8,257 nt of DNA from Hyphomicrobiales bacterium (GTDB lineage: Bacteria; Pseudomonadota; Alphaproteobacteria; Rhizobiales; Beijerinckiaceae), in NCBI GenBank assembly GCA_003164825.1, contig PLUH01000091.1, forward strand, positions 1 to 8,257. Reading direction: 5' to 3'. A program made the position numbers and the translations under genes. Below are positions 5,466 to 8,257 of this stretch, piece by piece. How positions within the stretch are numbered: position 1 is the first letter of the stretch; each line of letters starts with the position of its first letter. The notes beneath the pieces were generated by a model. That model was not told the origin of the DNA, searched no databases, and worked only from the letters and a program-made list of their open reading frames with translations.

Positions 5466-6248
5466 GTGTCGGACGGACAGCCGCAGGTCTTCGTCGTGGG
5501 AGAATCCCCGAATCAACGGCGTATCGCCTTTCGCCGCCGCGCGCCAGTGCGCACCGGCAGCCCAGGCGTGGTTTGGCTCAGCGGCTATCGCTCCGACATG
5601 GACTCGACCAAGGCGACCGCCCTCGACGCCGAGGCCGGGCGGCGCGGCCTCGGCCTCCTGCGGTTCGATTATTCCGGCCATGGCCGCTCCGAGGGGCGGC
5701 TCGAGGACGGGACGATCTCGCGCTGGCTCGAGGAAGTTCTGGCGCTGGTGCGGGCCGAGACCGAGGGGCCGCAGATTGTCGTCGGCTCATCGATGGGCGG
5801 GTATCTCGCGCTCCTCGCCGGCCGCGCGCTCGATGAGGCGGGCGAGACGGAGCGCATCAAGGGCCTGATTCTCATCGCGCCCGCCGTCGACTTCACCGAA
5901 GCGCTGATCTGGGCCAAGGCGCCGGACGAAGCCCGGCGCGCGATCATGGAGAAAGGCGCATGGCGGCGGCCGTCAGCCTATTCGAGCGAGCCTGATTGCT
6001 TCACCCGGGCGCTGATCGAGGACGGGCGCAAGCACCTTCTGCTCGGCGGGATGATTCGTACCCGCGCGCCGACCGTGGTGCTGCAGGGCATGCGGGACGA
6101 GGACGTGCCCTTTTCCCACGCGCTCGCGCTGATGCAGCGGCTCGGCGGCGACCCGGCGACCCTGACCCTCGTCAAGGACGGCGACCACCGCCTCTCGCGT
6201 CCGCAGGACTTGCAACTGATGTTCGACGCGCTGGAGCGGATGGCGTGA
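5466..6248 (+). CDS. Alpha/beta hydrolase (serine esterase/thioesterase type)
   Basis: Predicted cytosolic serine hydrolase of 260 residues. The fold markers are in order: WLSGYRSDM (37-45, oxyanion-hole strand), LLRFDYSGHGRSEG (64-77), nucleophile elbow VGSSMGG (106-112) with catalytic Ser109 in GxSxG, the acid in QGMRDEDVP (207-215, most likely D211), and His241 in DGDHRLS. This arrangement resembles the ABHD10-like group common in alphaproteobacteria, whose members act as esterases or depalmitoylating thioesterases. The substrate here is unknown. The start is a judgement. There is no ATG in frame near the domain start, and GTG 5466 gives MSDGQPQVFVVGE, which fits the family length. TTG 5361, preceded by GGGGGAG, would add 35 residues. 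The frame stays open far upstream (to 5013), but that part overlaps the glycosyltransferase on the other strand and looks like its shadow. It is divergent from the glycosyltransferase and convergent with the cyclase, with a 26-base gap. Confidence 0.9.
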   Translation: MSDGQPQVFVVGESPNQRRIAFRRRAPVRTGSPGVVWLSGYRSDMDSTKATALDAEAGRRGLGLLRFDYSGHGRSEGRLEDGTISRWLEEVLALVRAETEGPQIVVGSSMGGYLALLAGRALDEAGETERIKGLILIAPAVDFTEALIWAKAPDEARRAIMEKGAWRRPSAYSSEPDCFTRALIEDGRKHLLLGGMIRTRAPTVVLQGMRDEDVPFSHALALMQRLGGDPATLTLVKDGDHRLSRPQDLQLMFDALERMA

Positions 6249-6274
6249 TGCCGTCGAGGACGCGGCGGGGTGCC

Positions 6275-8215
6275 TCAATTCGATTTCACTTCCCCCTCGG
6301 GCAGCCCCGCCTTGCGCAGGCCTTCCATGAGGCGGGCCATTTCCGCCACGTATGTCGGGTCGTCATGGGCGTCCATATATGTATGGATGCCCTGCAGGAA
6401 TTTCGGAGCGCGCGCCTGCAATTCGGCTGCGGTTTCTTTCGCCTCCTTGTCGTGGCCTGCCCAGGCGTAGGCGGCGGCGAGGTCGGCGAGCGACCCATTG
6501 TCGTTAGGTTTGGCCGCGACGGCCTTCTCGCATTGTTCGATCGCCTCTTCCCACTGACCCAGATGGGCTCGGAGGTAACAAAGGCGGCTCTGCCAAAGTG
6601 GCACATCGGTGGAATGCGGGTCCAAACGAAGCGCGGCTTCGATGTCGGCAATCCCGTACTGGCTGCGGCCGAGATTCATTTTGTAAAGTCCGGCGTTCCC
6701 GTAACCCCTCGCATTGTTGCGGTCGTCCGCGATGGCCATTTCGGTCTCGGTGAGCGCCGGCCTCCATTCATCTTTCATCGCGTGAATATACCCCTTCGTC
6801 CAATGGACCCACGTTGAGTCAGGCTCAAGCGCCGAGGCCGAGCTGAGCAGTCCTTCCGCGCGCGCAATATCGCCCGCACGACCTTCGCTCCAGCGATTGT
6901 CTGCGCGCACAGCCAGGACAATCGCAAGAAACGTCATCGCCGGCTCATACTTCGGATCGAGCGCGAGCGCGCGCTCAAACAACTTTTCCGCGTCGTCCGA
7001 GGCGGACTTATCGAAATTGCTCGACGCCAATATCGCCGTGCCGCGCATCCAGAAATCGACCGCGTCCGGATTGTTTGGCCGCTCGCGAATCGTGCGCGAG
7101 GCTTCAGCCTTGACAAGTTCGACGCCCAGGGAATTCGCGAGGCGGGCAACGAACTCCGCCTGCAATTCGCCGAGCTTACCGCGCTCGCCCTCGAACCGGT
7201 CGGCCCAGACATGCGCGCCTGTTTCGGTCGAGATGAGCTGCGCGTTGACCTCGACCGTCTCGCCGAGGCGGCGCACGCTGCCTTCCAGAAGATAGCGCAC
7301 GCCGAGTTCGCGGCCGATTTTCTTGGCGTCGACCGCCTTGCCCTTGTAGGTGAAGGCAGTGTTGCGGGCGATGACGAAGGCGTCGGGCAATTGTGAGAGG
7401 TCCGTCGTCAGATCGTCGGTGATTCCGTCGGCGAAATACTCCTGCTCCGGATCGCCGCTGAGGTTCTCGAACGGCAGCACGACGATCGAAAGCCGCGGCG
7501 CGGTCTCGAGCTTGTCCTCGGCGACCGGGGCGCCGAGCAGACGCGGCGCGAGCCCCGCATGCCAGGCGTAGGCGCCGGCCGCGACAAGCGCGACGACGAG
7601 CGCGGCGGCGAGCGCCGGCCAGCGTGTGAAGAGACCGCGCGCGGTGGGCGCTGCAGGCCCGCTTTGCGGCTTGGGCTTCGCCTGCGCGGGGACGCCGACT
7701 TGCAGCGAATAGGCCCGGACCGGCTCGGCAATGTTCTTGAGTTGGGTCGGGCCCAGATCGGTGACTGCAAGATCAAGCCGGCCCTTGACTTGTCGATAGG
7801 CGTCCTCGGAGAGACAGATCGTCCCGGGCGCAGCGATCCCCTCGAGCCGGGCGGCGATATTGACGCCGTCACCCATCAGATCGCCGTCCGCCTCCTCGAC
7901 GACGTCTCCGAGATGAATGCCGATGCGAAAATCGATGCGTTTGTCCGGGGCCACGCCCGCGTTGCGCTCGACCATGGCGTGCTGCACTTCGATTCCGCAG
8001 CGCACCGCGTCGACCACGCTGCGGAACTCGATGATGCTCCCGTCGCCGGTGCGCTTGACGATCCGTCCGTGGTGGACGGCGATCGTCGGATCGATCAGGT
8101 CGCTACGCAGCGCCCTGAGCCGCGCCAGAATGCGATCCTCGTCCGCTCCCGCGAGCCGGCTATAGCCGACGACATCGGCGACCAGGATCGCCGCAAGTTT
8201 CCGGGTCTCAGTCAT
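6275..8215 (-). CDS. Membrane-anchored class III adenylate cyclase with TolB-like and TPR regions
   Basis: Protein of 646 residues. Residues 7-170 form a class III nucleotide cyclase domain. Metal-binding Asp are D14 (ILVADVVGYSRL) and D58 (KRTGDGSIIEF). K54 and D112 match the pair that selects adenine, and N119 and R123 in GDGVNIAARLE match the transition-state residues. All key residues are present, so it should make cAMP from ATP. A Pro/Ala-rich linker is followed by one membrane helix (about 201-218, ALAAALVVALVAAGAYAW). Next is a TolB/FlgO-like domain (about 241-365, LSIVVLPFENLSGD to AHVWADRFEGE), then TPR-like helical repeats to the C-terminus (for example LFERALALDPKYEPA and AIEQCEKAVAAKPNDN). 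The expected topology is cyclase in the cytosol and the rest in the periplasm, so it may sense an envelope signal; this is inference. This architecture is common in Hyphomicrobiales. The ribosome binding site before ATG 8215 is weak (GAG seven bases upstream). Confidence 0.93.
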   Translation of the reverse strand: MTETRKLAAILVADVVGYSRLAGADEDRILARLRALRSDLIDPTIAVHHGRIVKRTGDGSIIEFRSVVDAVRCGIEVQHAMVERNAGVAPDKRIDFRIGIHLGDVVEEADGDLMGDGVNIAARLEGIAAPGTICLSEDAYRQVKGRLDLAVTDLGPTQLKNIAEPVRAYSLQVGVPAQAKPKPQSGPAAPTARGLFTRWPALAAALVVALVAAGAYAWHAGLAPRLLGAPVAEDKLETAPRLSIVVLPFENLSGDPEQEYFADGITDDLTTDLSQLPDAFVIARNTAFTYKGKAVDAKKIGRELGVRYLLEGSVRRLGETVEVNAQLISTETGAHVWADRFEGERGKLGELQAEFVARLANSLGVELVKAEASRTIRERPNNPDAVDFWMRGTAILASSNFDKSASDDAEKLFERALALDPKYEPAMTFLAIVLAVRADNRWSEGRAGDIARAEGLLSSASALEPDSTWVHWTKGYIHAMKDEWRPALTETEMAIADDRNNARGYGNAGLYKMNLGRSQYGIADIEAALRLDPHSTDVPLWQSRLCYLRAHLGQWEEAIEQCEKAVAAKPNDNGSLADLAAAYAWAGHDKEAKETAAELQARAPKFLQGIHTYMDAHDDPTYVAEMARLMEGLRKAGLPEGEVKSN

Positions 8216-8257
8216 TGTGCGCTCGGCCGCCGTTCAGACTAGCACTACTTTGACAGA

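Noticed and set aside
6249..6274. GCCG/CGGC arms in the gap between the convergent hydrolase and cyclase genes
   Set aside because: The four-base arms in a 26-base GC-rich gap are not more than chance.
5996..6817. Plus-strand frame joining the hydrolase end and the cyclase end
   Set aside because: It is out of frame with the hydrolase and antisense to the TPR part of the cyclase. It has no independent support.

Overview
The window is GC-rich DNA with dense, tightly packed genes, GTG starts and alphaproteobacterial protein families. Examples are a cyclase/TolB-like/TPR signalling protein, an ABHD-type hydrolase and a GCAATGACG-type intergenic palindrome. It most resembles a Hyphomicrobiales (Rhizobiales) chromosome; Beijerinckiaceae/Methylocystis relatives are plausible but not proved by anything here. 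No RNA gene, CRISPR array, insertion sequence, phage or plasmid function was seen.

Layout: (1) Positions 2-334 (+) are the C-terminal end of a gene that starts before the window, tentatively a SWIM-zinc-finger-type protein. (2) 384-1298 (+) is a PfkB/ribokinase-family kinase with a GTG start. (3) Convergent to it, 1351-2577 (-) is an exported single-heme c-type cytochrome-like protein. (4) A non-coding stretch of about 385 bp separates this from a pirin gene (2963-3868, +). It carries a cluster of ATAGA/TCTAT half-sites and a strong ribosome binding site before pirin. (5) 3875-4005 is a palindromic intergenic element with two nested, overlapping small hairpins. (6) Abutting and running into that element on the minus strand is a 43-codon remnant whose N-terminus looks like a cytochrome b561; the rest of the gene is missing. 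(7) 4122-5327 (-) is a GT4-like glycosyltransferase. (8) 5466-6248 (+), divergent from it, is a serine alpha/beta hydrolase. (9) 6275-8215 (-), convergent to the hydrolase, is a membrane-anchored class III adenylate cyclase with TolB-like and TPR regions.

The genes do not form one pathway. The layout is mostly single genes in alternating orientation. The only operon-like pair is the glycosyltransferase followed 16 bp later by the b561 remnant. Two redox or metal proteins (the c-type cytochrome and pirin) diverge from the same intergenic region, which may be shared control or coincidence.

I found no convincing new multi-gene system. The best leads are the b561 remnant fused into the palindromic element, the structure of that element, the half-site cluster upstream of pirin without a regulator gene beside it, and the orphan exported heme protein.
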